Assembly: GCF_022378355.1 (NCBI RefSeq)
Contig: NZ_JAKMAJ010000013.1
Location: forward strand, 62,001 to 126,000
Source: Brenneria bubanii
GTDB lineage: Bacteria; Pseudomonadota; Gammaproteobacteria; Enterobacterales; Enterobacteriaceae
Reading direction: 5' to 3'
Length of the DNA stretch: 64,000 bases
This document shows positions 11,058-20,524 of this stretch, in pieces; position 1 is the first letter of the stretch; each line of letters starts with the position of its first letter. Below the pieces are notes generated by a model that was given only the letters and a program-made list of their open reading frames with translations, searched no databases and was not told the DNA's origin. Made by a program: the position numbers and the translations under genes.

Positions 11058-11174
11058 TTGTCAGATAAAAATCAAAGAATATAATTAATTCCTATTGCGT
11101 ATGACTATGATACGTAAGCGGTGCTTACTTATATACCGCCTTGCCTGTTTGACATAGAAACAGAGGAACTAGCG

Positions 11175-11870
11175 ATGCGCATTCTGGTCGTCGAAGATAA
11201 CGTTTTATTACGCCACCACCTTACCGTACAAATGAATGAAATGGGGTATCAGGTAGATGCCGCCTCCGGCGCCAAAGAAGCCGATTATTTCTTGCGTGAA
11301 CACTCACCGGATATTGCCATTGTCGATCTTGGCCTGCCGGATGAAGACGGGATGAGTATGATTCGCCGCTGGCGCGCCCAGCAGATCAAACTGCCCATTC
11401 TGGTGCTCACCGCCCGGGAAGGCTGGCAAGATAAAGTGGCCGTGCTGGAAGCCGGCGCGGATGACTACGTCACGAAACCCTTTCATATGGAAGAAGTGGT
11501 CGCCCGTTTGCAGGCGCTGATGCGCCGCAACAGCGGCCTGGCGTCACAGGTCATCAGCATATCGCCGTTTGAAATCGATCTGTCGCGCCGCGAAGTGATG
11601 ATTGAAGGCGCGCCGATCAAACTGACCGCTTTCGAATACACCATCATTGAAACGCTGATCCGCAATAACGGAAAGGTGGTCAGCAAAGAATCATTGATGC
11701 TGCAGCTCTATCCCGATGCCGAACTGCGCGAAAGCCACACCATTGATGTATTGATGGGGCGGCTGCGCAAAAAAATACAGAACGCCGGATCACCTGATGT
11801 CATTACCACGGTCCGCGGTCAGGGATATCGTTTCGACATCGACGCCGGTCAGGCGCCACATGATCGGTAA
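11175..11870 (+). CDS. phoP: Response regulator PhoP
   Basis: A 231-residue OmpR-type regulator: receiver domain residues 1-115 with phospho-acceptor Asp51 ([11 protein letters not shown]), then a winged-helix DNA-binding domain ending in VRGQGYRF. It controls Mg2+ uptake, lipid A modification and acid or peptide resistance. The ATG at 11175 follows GAGGAA; the longer upstream frame is discarded because MRILVVEDN is the normal beginning. It overlaps phoQ by 11 bases. The C-terminus is slightly longer than in E. coli. Confidence 0.98.
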   Translation: MRILVVEDNVLLRHHLTVQMNEMGYQVDAASGAKEADYFLREHSPDIAIVDLGLPDEDGMSMIRRWRAQQIKLPILVLTAREGWQDKVAVLEAGADDYVTKPFHMEEVVARLQALMRRNSGLASQVISISPFEIDLSRREVMIEGAPIKLTAFEYTIIETLIRNNGKVVSKESLMLQLYPDAELRESHTIDVLMGRLRKKIQNAGSPDVITTVRGQGYRFDIDAGQAPHDR

Positions 11871-13377
11871 AAAATCGCCGGTCGGGACCGACAGCGACGC
11901 TCCGCAGCCTGACGGGCAAAAAGCCCGGCGCGATAAATTTCCCTTTTCGCTGCGCGTTCGCTTTCTGCTCGCCACCGTCGCCATTGTACTGGCGCTATCC
12001 CTCTCCTATGGCGTTGTGGCGATTATCGGTTACAGCGTCAATTTCGATAAAACCTCTTTCCGCCTGCTGCGCGGAGAAAGTAATCTGTTTTACAGCCTGG
12101 CGCAATGGCGGGATAACCAGCTGACCATCGCTGCGCCGCCGGATATTGATATCAACTTTCCGACGCTGGTTTTAATTTATGACCGTCACGGAAGCCTGCT
12201 CTGGCGCGAGCGGGAAGTTCCGCAGCTAGAAGCGTTGATCAAGCCTGAATGGCTGGAGAAGACGGCCTATCATGAGTTGGATATCGATACCAGCACCAGC
12301 AGCGCGGTACTGAAAGAAAATACCCTGCTGCTCAACAGCCTGCGCGCGCTTAACAGCGTCTATTCGCATACCCTGACCCACTCCGTCGCCGTCAACGTTT
12401 ATCCCGGAACGGCGCATCTTCCGCCGCTAACTATCGTGGTGGTTGACCGTATTCCACAGGAACTGCAGCAGGAGGATATCGTCTGGGAATGGTTCAGCTA
12501 CGTCATCATCGCCAACCTCATTCTGGTATTCCCCCTGTTGTGGCTGGGCGCGCACTGGAGCCTGCGCCCGATCAAACGCCTGGTCAGGCAGATAGGCGAG
12601 CTGGAAAACGGCACGCGGGAACAGCTGGATGAAAATCCGCCGCGCGAATTATTCAGTCTGGTAAAAAACCTGAATATCTTATTGAATAATGAACGCCAGC
12701 GTTATCACAAATACCGCACCACCCTGACCGACCTCACCCATAGTCTGAAAACGCCGCTGGCGGTATTGCAAACCACGTTGCGGGCATTACGCACCGGTAA
12801 AGAAACCAATATCGATCAGGCGGAACCGATCATGCTGGCGCAGATCAGCAGGATTTCACAACAAATCGGCTATTATCTGCACCGCGCCAGCGTACGCTCC
12901 GAACATCATATGCTGATGCGCGAAGTGCATTCCGTTCCCGCCATGTTAGATGGGCTGTGCTCCGCGTTGAATAAGGTTTATCAGCGTAAAGGCGTCGTTC
13001 TGACGCTGGATATTTCACCGGAGCTAACCTTCGTCGGCGAAAAAAACGACTTCATGGAAATCCTGGGCAACGTGTTGGATAACGCCTGCAAATACTGTCT
13101 GGAATTTGTGGAAATCAGCGCCCTGTATTCTGATCACAAACTGCACCTGATCATTGATGATGACGGTCCCGGCATCCCCGCAAGCAAACGCGAGCTCATT
13201 TTTCAGCGCGGACAGCGCGTCGACAGACTCAGACCCGGTCAGGGCATCGGTCTGTCGGTCGCTGCGGAGATTATTGAACAATATCAAGGTGAAATAATCA
13301 TCAGCGACAGCGCATTGGGGGGGGCTCGCGTGGAGGCAATTTTCTCGCGTCAGAATCTTGGCCAGAATGAATCATGA
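11860..13377 (+). CDS. phoQ: Sensor histidine kinase PhoQ, lacking the periplasmic acidic patch
   Basis: A 505-residue inner-membrane sensor: TM1 about residues 35-57, periplasmic PAS-like domain about 60-208, TM2 about 213-232, HAMP, phospho-acceptor His294 ([11 protein letters not shown]) and ATPase domain with N box (DNACKYC) and G boxes. It phosphorylates PhoP. The first 20 or so residues are an extension compared with E. coli. In place of the acidic cluster (EDDDDAE) of E. coli and Salmonella, just before the conserved [10 protein letters not shown] strand, this protein has a neutral stretch (LNSVYSHTL). Overlaps phoP. Confidence 0.97.
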   Translation: MIGKKSPVGTDSDAPQPDGQKARRDKFPFSLRVRFLLATVAIVLALSLSYGVVAIIGYSVNFDKTSFRLLRGESNLFYSLAQWRDNQLTIAAPPDIDINFPTLVLIYDRHGSLLWREREVPQLEALIKPEWLEKTAYHELDIDTSTSSAVLKENTLLLNSLRALNSVYSHTLTHSVAVNVYPGTAHLPPLTIVVVDRIPQELQQEDIVWEWFSYVIIANLILVFPLLWLGAHWSLRPIKRLVRQIGELENGTREQLDENPPRELFSLVKNLNILLNNERQRYHKYRTTLTDLTHSLKTPLAVLQTTLRALRTGKETNIDQAEPIMLAQISRISQQIGYYLHRASVRSEHHMLMREVHSVPAMLDGLCSALNKVYQRKGVVLTLDISPELTFVGEKNDFMEILGNVLDNACKYCLEFVEISALYSDHKLHLIIDDDGPGIPASKRELIFQRGQRVDRLRPGQGIGLSVAAEIIEQYQGEIIISDSALGGARVEAIFSRQNLGQNES

Positions 13378-13405
13378 AACTCCGCACAGCTCACCGCGCT
13401 TCGGC

Positions 13406-13411
13406 TATAAT
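13406..13411 (+). promoter_or_regulatory. -10 element of the roxA promoter
   Basis: A perfect TATAAT lies 33 bases before the chosen roxA start. No clear -35 hexamer is visible. Confidence 0.4.
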
Positions 13412-13443
13412 TGCCGCCAGCCCCGTTTTCTGGAAGATATGGT

Positions 13444-14565
13444 ATGGATTATCAACTCAATCTCGACTGGCCGGATTTTTTAGCGCGCTACTGGCAAAAA
13501 CAGCCGGTTATCATCAAGCACGGCTTTAATCATTTTATCGACCCGATCTCTCCCGATGAGCTCGCCGGTCTGGCGTTGGAAAACGACGTCGACAGCCGGC
13601 TGATTAGCCACCAGGAGGGTCGCTGGCAGGTCAGCCACGGGCCGTTTGAAAGTTTTGACCATCTGGGCGAAAACAACTGGTCGCTGCTGGTTCAGGCCGT
13701 CGACCACTGGCATGAGCCATCCGCCGCGCTGATGCGCCCTTTCCGACAGCTACCTGACTGGCGACTTGACGATCTGATGATCTCTTTCTCGGTTCCCGGC
13801 GGCGGCGTCGGTCCGCATCTGGATCAATACGACGTTTTCATTATTCAGGGAACCGGTCGCCGCCGCTGGCGCGTCGGGGCCAAAATACCGCTGAAGCAGC
13901 ACTGTCCTCATCCCGATCTGCTTCAGGTCGCGCCTTTCGACGCCATCATTGATGAAGAAATGGAGCCGGGCGATATTCTCTACATCCCGCCTGGTTTCCC
14001 GCATGACGGCTACTCGCTGGAAGAGTCACTGAATTACTCGGTGGGCTTCCGCGCGCCGAACGCCCGCGAGCTGGTCAGCGGTTTCGCCGATTATGTGTTG
14101 GCGCGTGAGCTCGGCAGCCACCGTTACGACGACCCGGCGATACCCTCCCGCGAACATCCGTCCATGGTGTTGCCGCAGGAGTTGGATCGCTTACAGAAAA
14201 TGATGCTGGAACTGGTTCAGCAGCCCGAACACTTCAATAACTGGTTCGGTGAATTTATTTCTCAGTCGCGCCATGAGCTCGATCTCGCCCCGATGGAACC
14301 GCCGTATCAGGCGGAGGAAGTACGTGATTGCCTGCAACAGGGAGAACGGTTACAGCGATTGGGCGGATTGCGCGTGCTGTACGTCGGTGAAAACTGCTTC
14401 GTGAATGGCGAAAAAATCGACAGCCCGCATAAACAGGCGCTTTTGGCATTGGCAGAACATCACGAAGTCAGTGCCGAAATGTTGGCCGGCGCCCTGGAGG
14501 ATAGATCGTTCCTCGTCAGGCTAACCGCATTGGTCAACAGTGGTTACTGGTTCTTTGCCGACTAA
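13444..14565 (+). CDS. roxA: Ribosomal protein uL16 arginine hydroxylase
   Basis: A 373-residue Fe(II)/2-oxoglutarate oxygenase of the JmjC type (formerly YcfD) that hydroxylates an arginine of ribosomal protein L16. The iron ligands His and Asp appear in VGPHLDQYDVF and the distal His in PGFPHDGYSLE. Start set at MDYQLN, which matches E. coli in sequence and length; upstream codons overlap the promoter. It follows phoPQ on the same strand and converges on pepT. Confidence 0.97.
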   Translation: MDYQLNLDWPDFLARYWQKQPVIIKHGFNHFIDPISPDELAGLALENDVDSRLISHQEGRWQVSHGPFESFDHLGENNWSLLVQAVDHWHEPSAALMRPFRQLPDWRLDDLMISFSVPGGGVGPHLDQYDVFIIQGTGRRRWRVGAKIPLKQHCPHPDLLQVAPFDAIIDEEMEPGDILYIPPGFPHDGYSLEESLNYSVGFRAPNARELVSGFADYVLARELGSHRYDDPAIPSREHPSMVLPQELDRLQKMMLELVQQPEHFNNWFGEFISQSRHELDLAPMEPPYQAEEVRDCLQQGERLQRLGGLRVLYVGENCFVNGEKIDSPHKQALLALAEHHEVSAEMLAGALEDRSFLVRLTALVNSGYWFFAD

Positions 14566-14698
14566 CGCGTCAGTGGTCAGCCTTCTCGGGTTTGGCAACG
14601 CCAGATATCCGAAGAGATGGGGGCGATTCTCACACAGACGGCGCGCGTTCGCCCGCCTATCTTAAATCGCCGCTCAGGACAGGATGGACATCAAGCTC

Positions 14699-14725
14699 AG
14701 GCGGGGACGTCTCCCGCCTTCTTTT
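14699..14725 (+). terminator. Rho-independent terminator of roxA
   Basis: AGGCGGG(GACGTC)TCCCGCCT stem followed by TCTTTTT, on the plus strand between the convergent roxA and pepT genes. Confidence 0.7.
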
Positions 14726-14732
14726 TAGCCGA

Positions 14733-15968
14733 CTACTGCGCTTTGGCGCGTAACGCGGTTAACTCGGCGATACGCATAATCACCGCCACGGATTGCTCCA
14801 TCCCCTCCAGGGTAACGAACTCATGCTTACCATGATAGTTGTAGCCGCCGGTAAACAAATTCGGGCAAGGCAACCCCAGGAACGACAGGTGGGCGCCGTC
14901 GGTGCCGCCGCGGATCGGCTTTAACACCGCGTCGATATTGCAATCCCGCATAGCCTGTTGCGCCAGCGCAATGATATGCGGATGCTTTTCTATCTGTTCG
15001 CGCATATTGTAGTAGCTGTCGGTTATCGCGACTTCAATATAGCAATCGGGGTGCAGCCCTTTACCGACTTTCTCGGCGATATCCAGCATTTTCTTCTTGC
15101 GTTGCTCAAATCCGTTACGGTCGAAATCGCGAACGATATAATGGAGTTCCGCCCGTTCTACCACGCCTTTCATACTGTGCAGGTGATAAAAGCCTTGGTA
15201 GCCGTCGGTGTTTTCAGGCGTCTCGTCGGCGGGAACTTCCTGATGATAGCGTGACGCAAGCGTCAGCGCGTTAACCATCACGCCTTTGGCGCTGCCGGGA
15301 TGCACGTTGTTGCCGACGATTTTTACCGTCACAGAAGCGGCGTTAAAGTTTTCATACTCAAGTTCGCCGACGCCGCCGCCATCGACGGTATAGGCCCATT
15401 GCGCATCGAACGCCCCGACATCGAAAAAGTGGGCGCCTTTGCCGATCTCTTCATCCGGCGTAAAGGCAATACGGATATCCCCGTGCGGGATCTGCTGTTT
15501 TTTCAGGCGCATCATCGCGGTAATAATTTCAGCGATACCGGCTTTATCATCGGCGCCCAGCAGCGTTTTGCCGTCGGTGGTAATCAGCGTGTGGCCCAAC
15601 AGCTGGTGCAGTACTGGAAACATCACCGGCGAGAGCACTTCATCACCGATGCCCAATGCGATATCACCGCCGCGATAGTTTTCCAGAATCTGGGGGGTTA
15701 CGTTCTTCCCGCTGTAGTCAGGAGACGTATCCATATGAGAAATAAAGCCAATCGTCGGCGCCGGCCATGCGACGTTCGAAGCCAGCGTCGCCATCACGCA
15801 GCCATGTTTGCTAAGCGTCACCTGCTCAAACCCAAGCTCCAGCAGTTCCTGCTGCAATGCCCGGGCGAGTTTTAACTGTCCTTCGGTACTGGGCACCTGG
15901 CGGACACCCGCTTTTGATTGCGTATCAAAAGAAACGTAATTTAAAAATCGATCGAGTAATTTATCCAT
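14733..15968 (-). CDS. pepT: Peptidase T, tripeptide aminopeptidase
   Basis: A 411-residue M20 zinc metallopeptidase that removes N-terminal residues from tripeptides in the cytoplasm. The metal ligands are in [13 protein letters not shown] and [14 protein letters not shown], and the catalytic glutamates in [10 protein letters not shown]. The start is [14 protein letters not shown] (15968), as in E. coli; one extra ATG lies directly before it. Divergent from potABCD across 430 bases, an arrangement shared with E. coli. Confidence 0.97.
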   Translation of the reverse strand: MDKLLDRFLNYVSFDTQSKAGVRQVPSTEGQLKLARALQQELLELGFEQVTLSKHGCVMATLASNVAWPAPTIGFISHMDTSPDYSGKNVTPQILENYRGGDIALGIGDEVLSPVMFPVLHQLLGHTLITTDGKTLLGADDKAGIAEIITAMMRLKKQQIPHGDIRIAFTPDEEIGKGAHFFDVGAFDAQWAYTVDGGGVGELEYENFNAASVTVKIVGNNVHPGSAKGVMVNALTLASRYHQEVPADETPENTDGYQGFYHLHSMKGVVERAELHYIVRDFDRNGFEQRKKKMLDIAEKVGKGLHPDCYIEVAITDSYYNMREQIEKHPHIIALAQQAMRDCNIDAVLKPIRGGTDGAHLSFLGLPCPNLFTGGYNYHGKHEFVTLEGMEQSVAVIMRIAELTALRAKAQ

Positions 15969-15971
15969 CAT

Positions 15972-16398
15972 TATGGGCCTCTTGAGTCCTGAATTTCATT
16001 ATGGGGATGGCATTCATGGCAAATATTGCGTCAGGTCAGTTTTTACTGTGTTAACCCGCAGATGCGAAATACCCGACCTTGCCCCATGTCCCGGCCAAAT
16101 GCCGGACTATCGTCATAGTAAGGCACTTAATTATCGATTCTTCCAGCCAGACGTTACAAAACGGCCGCAATAAAGTAACAATCACACAGCATAATGACCG
16201 GGCATATTGTCCCGCACATGAACTATTTACGAAGCTTCTCGATAAGTGTGGCGTCACGAGTTGGCGTTCAGTATGGTTTACCGTAGAATGCCGACCCTCA
16301 ACTAAGCTCGTAGGCTGAAAGGTGATAACCCTTGGCATAGACCACCAACCCCTTTTGCGTGGATGCGCCATACTTAGGAAACAGAGCAATAACCCTAA
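15972..16398. other. pepT-potA divergent intergenic region
   Basis: Long region that must carry both promoters. No convincing FNR, CRP or PhoP site was found by eye. A 22-codon frame beginning ATG around 16218 is the only short open frame and has no supporting ribosome-binding site. Confidence 0.4.
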
Positions 16399-17514
16399 AT
16401 GAAAAATAATCGTCCTGCTCCTCCGGTCGTTGAACTGCTCGACGTCCATAAAGGTTTTGATGGCAAAGACATCATTTCTCACTTTGATCTCACCATTAAC
16501 CATGGTGAGTTTCTCACTATTCTCGGGCCTTCCGGCTGCGGTAAAACCACCGTGCTGCGTCTGATTGCCGGTCTGGAAACCGTAGACAGCGGCAGCGTTA
16601 TATTGGAAAACCAGGATATTACCCACCAGCCTGCCGAGCAGCGGTATGTTAATACCGTATTCCAAAGCTACGCGTTGTTTCCCCACCTGAGCGTTTTCGA
16701 CAACGTCGCGTTCGGATTAAGAATGCAAAAAACGCCGGAGACGGAAGTGCGGCCCCGCGTGCTGGAGGCGCTTAAAATGGTGCAGTTGGAAACCCTGGCG
16801 CCGCGACGCCCGCACCAGCTATCAGGCGGCCAGCAACAGCGCGTGGCCATCGCCAGAGCGGTAGTGAATAAACCCAAGGTGCTGCTGTTGGACGAACCGC
16901 TCTCCGCGCTGGACTACAAACTGCGCAAGCAGATGCAAAACGAGCTGAAGGCCTTGCAGCGGACCCTGGGCATTACTTTCATCTTCGTAACCCACGATCA
17001 GGAAGAAGCGCTCACCATGTCCGATCGCATCGTGGTCATGCGCGATGGCCATATCGAGCAGGACGGTACGCCGCGTGAAATTTATGAAGAGCCGCGTAAC
17101 CTGTTTGTGGCCAGCTTTATTGGCGAAATCAATATCTTCGATGCCCAGGTTATCGCCCCGATCGACGATCAGCGCGTACGCGCGCGCATTGAGGGTCATG
17201 AGTGCGTGATCACGGTCGGATTCCCGGTCAATATCGGGCAAAGTCTCAAGGTGCTGCTGCGTCCGGAAGATCTGCGCGTCGAGGAGATCCACGACAGCGC
17301 GCAGACTTCAGAGATCGTCGGCTATGTGCGCGAACGCAATTATAAAGGCATGACGCTGGAGTCCAGCATCGAACTGGAAAGCGGCAAGATGGTCATGGTC
17401 AGCGAGTTCTTTAACGAGGACGATCCCGATGTCGATCACTCTCTGAATCAAAAAGTGGCGGTGACCTGGGTCGAAAGCTGGGAGGTCGTCCTGAACGATG
17501 AAGAAATCGCGTAA
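16399..17514 (+). CDS. potA: Spermidine/putrescine ABC transporter ATPase
   Basis: A 371-residue ABC ATPase with Walker [11 protein letters not shown]-loop, signature [14 protein letters not shown], Walker [12 protein letters not shown] and H-loop VTHDQEEAL, followed by a C-terminal TOBE regulatory domain (about residues 280-365). It powers polyamine import as a dimer on PotB/PotC. First gene of potABCD; overlaps potB by 17 bases. Confidence 0.98.
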   Translation: MKNNRPAPPVVELLDVHKGFDGKDIISHFDLTINHGEFLTILGPSGCGKTTVLRLIAGLETVDSGSVILENQDITHQPAEQRYVNTVFQSYALFPHLSVFDNVAFGLRMQKTPETEVRPRVLEALKMVQLETLAPRRPHQLSGGQQQRVAIARAVVNKPKVLLLDEPLSALDYKLRKQMQNELKALQRTLGITFIFVTHDQEEALTMSDRIVVMRDGHIEQDGTPREIYEEPRNLFVASFIGEINIFDAQVIAPIDDQRVRARIEGHECVITVGFPVNIGQSLKVLLRPEDLRVEEIHDSAQTSEIVGYVRERNYKGMTLESSIELESGKMVMVSEFFNEDDPDVDHSLNQKVAVTWVESWEVVLNDEEIA

Positions 17515-18358
17515 ACGCTTTCAAAACATCATTATCACCATCATCGTAGCCTGGCTGGTTCTGTTTGTGTTCATGCCAAACCTGATGATTATCGGCGCCA
17601 GCTTTTTAACCCGCGACGATACCCGTTTTATCAGCCTGGTGTTTACACTGGATAACTACACGCGGCTGGCTGATCCGATGTACGCATCCGTCCTTTTGCA
17701 TTCGCTGAACATGGCGGTGGTGGCGACCTTGTGCTGCCTGGTGCTCGGTTACCCCTTCGCGTTCATTCTGGCGCGGTTACCGCAAAGGGTCAGGCCGCTG
17801 CTGATGTTTCTGCTGATTGTCCCATTCTGGACGAATTCGTTAATCCGCATTTACGGACTCAAGCTGTTCCTGAGCACGCGCGGCTACCTGAACGAATTTT
17901 TGCTGTGGAGCGGTATTATTGAAACGCCGCTGCGTATTATGTACACCTCGGAGGCGGTGATCCTCGGTTTGATCTATATCCTGCTGCCGTTTATGGTGCT
18001 GCCGCTCTACTCCAGCATAGAAAAGCTGGATAAGTCGTACCTTGAGGCCGCACGGGATTTGGGCGCGAATAAATGGCAGGCATTTGTAAAAATCGTTATT
18101 CCGCTGACGATGCCCGGCATCATCGCCGGATGTTTGCTGGTTTTACTGCCGGCGATGGGGCTGTTTTTCGTCGCTGATCTGATGGGCGGCGCTAAAAACC
18201 TGCTCATCGGCAACGTGATTAAAAGCCAGTTTCTCAATATCCGCGACTGGCCGTTTGGCGCCGCCACCAGTATTTGTCTGACCCTGATCATGGGGCTGCT
18301 GCTGTTTGTTTACTATCGCACCGCCCGCATCCTGAACAAACAAGGGGAACTGGAATGA
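17498..18358 (+). CDS. potB: Spermidine/putrescine ABC transporter permease PotB
   Basis: A 286-residue inner-membrane permease with six predicted membrane segments and the EAA loop ([15 protein letters not shown]) that contacts PotA. Overlaps potA at its start and potC by ATGA at its end, so translation is coupled. Confidence 0.97.
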   Translation: MKKSRKRFQNIIITIIVAWLVLFVFMPNLMIIGASFLTRDDTRFISLVFTLDNYTRLADPMYASVLLHSLNMAVVATLCCLVLGYPFAFILARLPQRVRPLLMFLLIVPFWTNSLIRIYGLKLFLSTRGYLNEFLLWSGIIETPLRIMYTSEAVILGLIYILLPFMVLPLYSSIEKLDKSYLEAARDLGANKWQAFVKIVIPLTMPGIIAGCLLVLLPAMGLFFVADLMGGAKNLLIGNVIKSQFLNIRDWPFGAATSICLTLIMGLLLFVYYRTARILNKQGELE

Positions 18359-19131
18359 TCGGTCGTCTGTTGCGCGGTGGCTTTATGTCCATCATCTATG
18401 CCTACTTGTACATTCCGATCATCATTTTGATCGTAAATTCCTTCAATCAGGCGCGTTTCGGCATCAACTGGCAGGGCTTTACCCTAAGCTGGTATCGACT
18501 GCTGATGAATAACGACAGCCTGATACAGGCGGCACAGCATTCCCTCACGATGGCGGTATTTTCAGCCACCTTCGCCACGCTGATCGGCTCCCTGGCCGCG
18601 GTGGCGCTCTATCGCTATCGCTTTCGCGGCAAGCCTTTTGTCAGCGGTATGCTGTTCGTGGTGATGATGTCGCCGGATATCGTCATGGCGATTTCCTTGC
18701 TGGTGCTGTTCATGCTGCTGGGGATCGCGCTGGGATTCTGGTCGTTGCTGTTTTCGCACATCACCTTCTGCCTGCCTTTTGTCGTGGTAACCGTTTATTC
18801 ACGATTAAAAGGATTTGATGTGCGTATGCTGGAAGCCGCCCGCGATTTGGGCGCCAGCGAAGCGATTATCCTACGCAAAATCATTCTGCCGCTGGCGATG
18901 CCCGCGGTAGCGGCCGGTTGGCTGCTGAGCTTTACCCTGTCGATGGATGATGTCGTGGTGTCATCATTCGTTACCGGACCGTCATACGAGATCTTGCCGT
19001 TGAAGATTTACTCTATGGTTAAGGTGGGGGTTTCGCCCGAAGTCAATGCGCTGGCAACCATTTTATTGCTACTGTCGCTGGTTCTGGTGCTCAGCAGTCA
19101 ACTTATCCTGCGCGACCGCACCCAAAAATAA
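18355..19131 (+). CDS. potC: Spermidine/putrescine ABC transporter permease PotC
   Basis: A 258-residue permease partner of PotB with six membrane segments and its own EAA motif ([15 protein letters not shown]). The start at 18355 overlaps the potB stop (ATGA); a longer frame extends back inside potB but is not needed. potD follows after about 30 bases. Confidence 0.97.
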   Translation: MIGRLLRGGFMSIIYAYLYIPIIILIVNSFNQARFGINWQGFTLSWYRLLMNNDSLIQAAQHSLTMAVFSATFATLIGSLAAVALYRYRFRGKPFVSGMLFVVMMSPDIVMAISLLVLFMLLGIALGFWSLLFSHITFCLPFVVVTVYSRLKGFDVRMLEAARDLGASEAIILRKIILPLAMPAVAAGWLLSFTLSMDDVVVSSFVTGPSYEILPLKIYSMVKVGVSPEVNALATILLLLSLVLVLSSQLILRDRTQK

Positions 19132-19162
19132 TATTCACTCTTTGGGAAAGGAGATAAACAAT

Positions 19163-20206
19163 ATGAAAAAATGGTCACATCTGCTGGCGGCCTGCGCCAT
19201 GGTTTTCAGTATGAACGCCGCTCATGCTGATGATGGGAAAACGCTGTATTTCTATAACTGGACTGAGTACGTTCCTCCCGGATTGCTTGAACAGTTCACC
19301 AAAGAAACCGGAATCAAGGTTATTTATTCAACCTATGAATCCAACGAAAGCATGTACGCCAAGCTGAAAACCTATCAGGACAGTTCCTATGATTTGGTCG
19401 TGCCCTCAACCTACTTCATTTCCAAAATGAGTAAAGAAGGCATGCTGCAAAAGATCGATACCAGCAAGCTCAGCAACTTCCAGAATCTCGATCCGAACTT
19501 ACTGCATAAATCGTTTGATCCGCATAACGATTATTCCATCCCTTACATCTGGGGAGCGACGGCGATTGGCGTCAACCGCGAAGCCATCGATCCGGCAAGC
19601 GTCACTGGTTGGGCGGATTTATGGGATAAAAAATATAAGGGCAGCCTGCTGCTGACGGATGACGCTCGCGAAGTTTTTCAAATCGCCCTGCGCAAGCTCG
19701 GCTACTCCGCCAATACCACCGATCCTCAGCAAATCGAAGCGGCCTACAAGGAATTGCAGCAGTTAATGCCTAACGTGCTGGCGTTTAATTCAGACAATCC
19801 GGGCAACCCGTTTATGGAAGGTGAAGTCAATCTGGGTATGGTCTGGAACGGTTCGGCTTACGTGGCTCGTCAGGCCGGCACGCCGCTGGATATTATCTGG
19901 CCGAAAGAAGGCGGGATCTTCTGGATGGACAGCCTGGCTATTCCTGCCAACGCCAAAAACGTTGATGGCGCCCTCAAGATGATCAATTTCCTGCTGCGTC
20001 CGGAAATTGCGGCTCAGGTTGCAGAAACCATTGGTTATCCCACCCCTAACCTGGCGGCGAAGAAGCGGCTGCCGCCGGAGGTGTCTGGCGACAAGACGCT
20101 ATACCCGGATGAGGAAGTGATTAACAAGGGTGAATGGCAGAATGATGTCGGCAGCGCCAGCACGCTGTATGAAACCTATTTCCAGCAGTTGAAAGCCGGA
20201 CACTGA
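19163..20206 (+). CDS. potD: Spermidine/putrescine-binding periplasmic protein PotD
   Basis: A 347-residue solute-binding protein. Residues 1-22 form a Sec signal peptide (MKKWSHLLAACAMVFSMNAAHA, cleavage after AHA). The mature start DGKTLYFYNWTEYV and the WNGSAY region match PotD, which captures polyamines for PotABC. The ATG at 19163 has AAAGGAG eight bases upstream. Confidence 0.97.
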   Translation: MKKWSHLLAACAMVFSMNAAHADDGKTLYFYNWTEYVPPGLLEQFTKETGIKVIYSTYESNESMYAKLKTYQDSSYDLVVPSTYFISKMSKEGMLQKIDTSKLSNFQNLDPNLLHKSFDPHNDYSIPYIWGATAIGVNREAIDPASVTGWADLWDKKYKGSLLLTDDAREVFQIALRKLGYSANTTDPQQIEAAYKELQQLMPNVLAFNSDNPGNPFMEGEVNLGMVWNGSAYVARQAGTPLDIIWPKEGGIFWMDSLAIPANAKNVDGALKMINFLLRPEIAAQVAETIGYPTPNLAAKKRLPPEVSGDKTLYPDEEVINKGEWQNDVGSASTLYETYFQQLKAGH

Positions 20207-20211
20207 TAGTC

Positions 20212-20243
20212 AACCTGACCGGCGGAACGCTGCCGGTCAGGTT
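20212..20243. terminator. Bidirectional hairpin between potD and feoC
   Basis: A perfect 12-base-pair stem (AACCTGACCGGC with GCCGGTCAGGTT) between the two convergent genes. There is no T-run on either side. Confidence 0.5.
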
Positions 20244-20251
20244 AGAGCGCG

Positions 20252-20479
20252 CTACTTGTCGGCCCATTCATAATACTGGCTCAGGCTTTTATCACACGAA
20301 CAGCAACTTCCGCATTTCCCGCCGGCCGCGGCCTGATGAAAACGTATCTTTCCCTTCTGAATCCAGATTTCCAACATACCTTCGACAACGCCAGGGTCGG
20401 CGTGAAACGCAGTGCTCACATCCTGCAAGGATACTTTCTTTTGCCGGCGTACATAGTCGCGCAATTCAATCAAGGTCAT
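20252..20479 (-). CDS. feoC: FeoC, putative Fe-S regulator of ferrous iron transport
   Basis: A 75-residue winged-helix protein (LIELRDYVRRQKKVSLQDVS). Its C-terminal cysteine cluster (GKCGSCCSCDKSL) can bind an iron-sulfur centre. FeoC interacts with and stabilises FeoB in enterobacteria. Last gene of the feo operon, 45 bases after feoB. Confidence 0.93.
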   Translation of the reverse strand: MTLIELRDYVRRQKKVSLQDVSTAFHADPGVVEGMLEIWIQKGKIRFHQAAAGGKCGSCCSCDKSLSQYYEWADK

Positions 20480-20524
20480 ACATCCTCCGCACAGGTGAGT
20501 TTCCCCACCTGCGGACTTAATAAA

